A DNA stretch of 64,000 nt. Source: Caenorhabditis elegans. Taxonomy: Eukaryota > Nematoda > Chromadorea > Rhabditida > Rhabditidae. Shown piece after piece: positions 62,301 through 64,000 of this stretch. The position numbers and the translations under genes were made by a program. Numbering within the stretch: position 1 is the stretch's first letter; every line of letters starts with the position of its first letter. Location of the stretch: positions 7,688,001 to 7,752,000 of the forward strand of contig NC_003281.10 in NCBI RefSeq assembly GCF_000002985.6, given 5' to 3'. The notes under the pieces were generated by a model, which worked only from the letters and a program-made list of their open reading frames with translations, was not told where the DNA came from and made no database searches.

Positions 62301-64000
62301 AAATCTTTCGGAATCCATATTTACAGCGGATATACTAATATTCAATCTTTGCCAAGTCATAGGTACATCTTGAATTGTTGTAACTTTTCCTGTTTCTTTG
62401 TCCAATTGGAAAAAGTCATGATAATTTAGAAGATGATATTGAAGTTTTTGATTTTTGACATCCACATCATTATCATTTGCTTGCACAATCGCTACAGTTT
62501 CATTGGATTTACCAGATATTGTGGCAGTATAATATCTGGATCCAAACTTTGGAACATTGTCGTTAACATCTTCTATGAAAATAGTTGCAGGGCAATTTGT
62601 CGTTTTTGATGGGGTTCCTGGAAAGGTTTCGATTTTGAAAATAAACATTTTTCAGTTGACTCACCAAGATCTTTTGCTTCATATTCAAAGGTATAACTTC
62701 TTTTCTTTTCCGCATCAAATGCTTTCAAACTTCGCAAACTTCCAGATGTTGAATCCAAATGGAAAATTCCATCATAATCATCTGACTTGGTTAAGATTTT
62801 ATAGGAAACGACACCGCTAAGTCCAGAATCTTCATCACGAGCTTGTATTCTGCCAAATATTGTTCCAATTGGTGCATTTTCCAACACATGAATTTCAGTG
62901 ATTTGGCAGATTGGGGAATGTTGGTTCAAAGGTTTTACGATTAATGTTATAATGGAAGTTTGGGTAGTATTTCTAGAAAATATTTGATTAGAAATTTCTG
63001 GTGATATTTTATACAAAATTTTCCAAACCTGTTCACAAGTGTAACTGGCAATGTAACAAAATCACTGGTTATAGTTTTTCCTACAAAAACTGATCCGTCC
63101 GGAAAGACACCTAGCTCCGACACTGTGTCAATTGTTGAGTATATCTGTGCTTTTGGCAGTCTGCCAATTACAGTGCCCAATGAAACGTCTTGCCACGTGG
63201 TAAACGTGTAAGCTCGTTTAAGATGGATTGGGCTCTCCGAGCTTCTTATTAAGTTTTTTGGCACAGATTCTTGAATGACTTTCACAAAAACATCAGCTTC
63301 CACAAGTTGTGTTGATGGAGGTGGGAGATGGATTCGAATTGGAAGATGATAGCTTGTAACACCTTCCGGAAGAATTGATGATGTAACAATAATACCTAAA
63401 ACAGATAAAGGGTATTAATGAATAGAGTGAATATAATATATTACCATTGAAAGGATCAATCTTGAAAACATCCGAATTCGCCAGTTCAAAACTACACATA
63501 TCGGTGCAATTCGTTTCCACGTGTGCTACAAAACTTCCAGGTACTGTATCTTTTTCAACTGTCACATGGGATTCTCGTTCAACATGAATTTGTGTAGATT
63601 TTACATACTTTTTGAAAAATATTTTCAGTTCTTTTCTAGTAATTCTATCCGCCGGTGACTGGCCATCATTGGCTCGAAACTCCAAAATGTATTGCTCTTG
63701 GTTCGCATTTTCTACGTGTTTCACCGTCAGAATGTTGATGGATTGTCGAGAAATGAGGGAGAAAATTGATTGCTCATTTCCATTTTCAATCCAAATTGTG
63801 GAATTTGCGCCCAAGGGACCATCTGAATCGGTAATCGAAAGAATCGCCAAAGTCTTTCCATTCACATCTTCTGGTTGCACAATAATAAATGGATAATCAG
63901 ATGGGTAGAATCTGAAAAAAGTTCATATTGTGAGCCAGAAAACTGTGTATTTTTAAACACAGAGACATACTAATAAAGATGTTAAATTCTTTAGTTCTCT
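53395..64000 (-). CDS. cdh-3: CDH-3, large cadherin (C-terminal part; 5' end beyond window)
   Basis: Sixteen exons from the right: 63911-63445, 63395-63029, 62972-62665, 62617-61941, 61893-61706, 61650-61122, 60850-60478, 60318-59110, 59061-58182, 58061-57428, 57380-57243, 57182-56230, 56183-56009, 55936-54503, 54212-53577, 53514-53395. All phases agree, giving about 3028 residues. Cadherin repeats run through most of it, with Ca2+-binding motifs such as DVNDNVPKF, DINDNSPRF, DEDDNAPRF, DVNDNAPIF and LDREESS. The end has a Cys-rich/EGF-like pair (CDDIDCGPRGKCF...CRCGQGF), a laminin-G domain, one TM helix (TLILLITLALISLIGFSVCL) and a tail of about 100 residues with no beta-catenin-binding motif that I can see. 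The exon before 63911 was not resolved. CDH-3 is known for epidermal morphogenesis of the tail tip and expression in epithelia and the anchor cell. cdh-4 was the alternative; the ncl-1 neighbour argues for cdh-3. Confidence 0.87.

Noticed and set aside
53395..64000. Cadherin taken as cdh-4 (Fat-like)
   Set aside because: Only one Cys-rich/EGF block and one laminin-G domain are seen, and the gene lies next to ncl-1, which points to cdh-3. Not excluded without the N-terminus.
63971..64000. Next cdh-3 exon ending at the GTATGT near 63970
   Set aside because: Joining there gives the wrong phase for the exon at 63911; a GTCTCT donor four bases on would fit, but too little sequence remains to decide.

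Overview
The window is animal nuclear DNA from a Caenorhabditis nematode, most probably C. elegans or a very close relative. It is AT-rich. Introns are short and begin GT and end TTTCAG, usually 40-60 bases, with a few long ones. The order lin-13, then a TRIM-NHL gene (ncl-1), then a large cadherin (cdh-3) fits chromosome III of C. elegans as I remember it. Exon models below were built by hand from splice sites and reading-frame continuity. Every join in the multi-exon genes keeps phase, except where I say otherwise.

Layout. 1-883 (-) is the 5' part of a WSN-domain gene. 1356-6244 (-) and 6690-12332 (+) are two divergently arranged paralogues with one architecture: signal peptide, large WSN ectodomain, one transmembrane helix, ankyrin repeats, and two BRCT-like domains. 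12625-21472 (-) is lin-13, with 22 exons and about 2250 residues; one of its introns holds a 368-bp hairpin transposon. 21473-24366 is the divergent promoter region. 24367-29300 (+) is a TMEM65-like mitochondrial membrane protein. One of its introns contains an antisense tRNA-Arg(ACG) gene split by a 3.6-kb DNA transposon, and that transposon carries a decayed cyclin B-like gene and a nested palindrome. 29301-39135 is nearly 10 kb without a confident gene, apart from two possible upstream ncl-1 exons. 39136-48351 (+) is ncl-1 (RING, two B-boxes, coiled coil, NHL repeats). 50098-52541 (-) is a small, diverged AMP-binding/acyl-CoA-synthetase-like gene with relic sequence upstream. 53395 to the right edge (-) is the 3' two-thirds or more of cdh-3 (cadherin repeats, Cys-rich/EGF, laminin G, TM, short tail).

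No operon is evident. lin-13 acts in chromatin and synMuv B repression. ncl-1 restrains nucleolar size and ribosome production. cdh-3 is an epithelial adhesion protein. The WSN-TM-ANK-BRCT family has no function I know of and is the most unusual protein system here. The most unusual DNA structure is the transposon-split tRNA.
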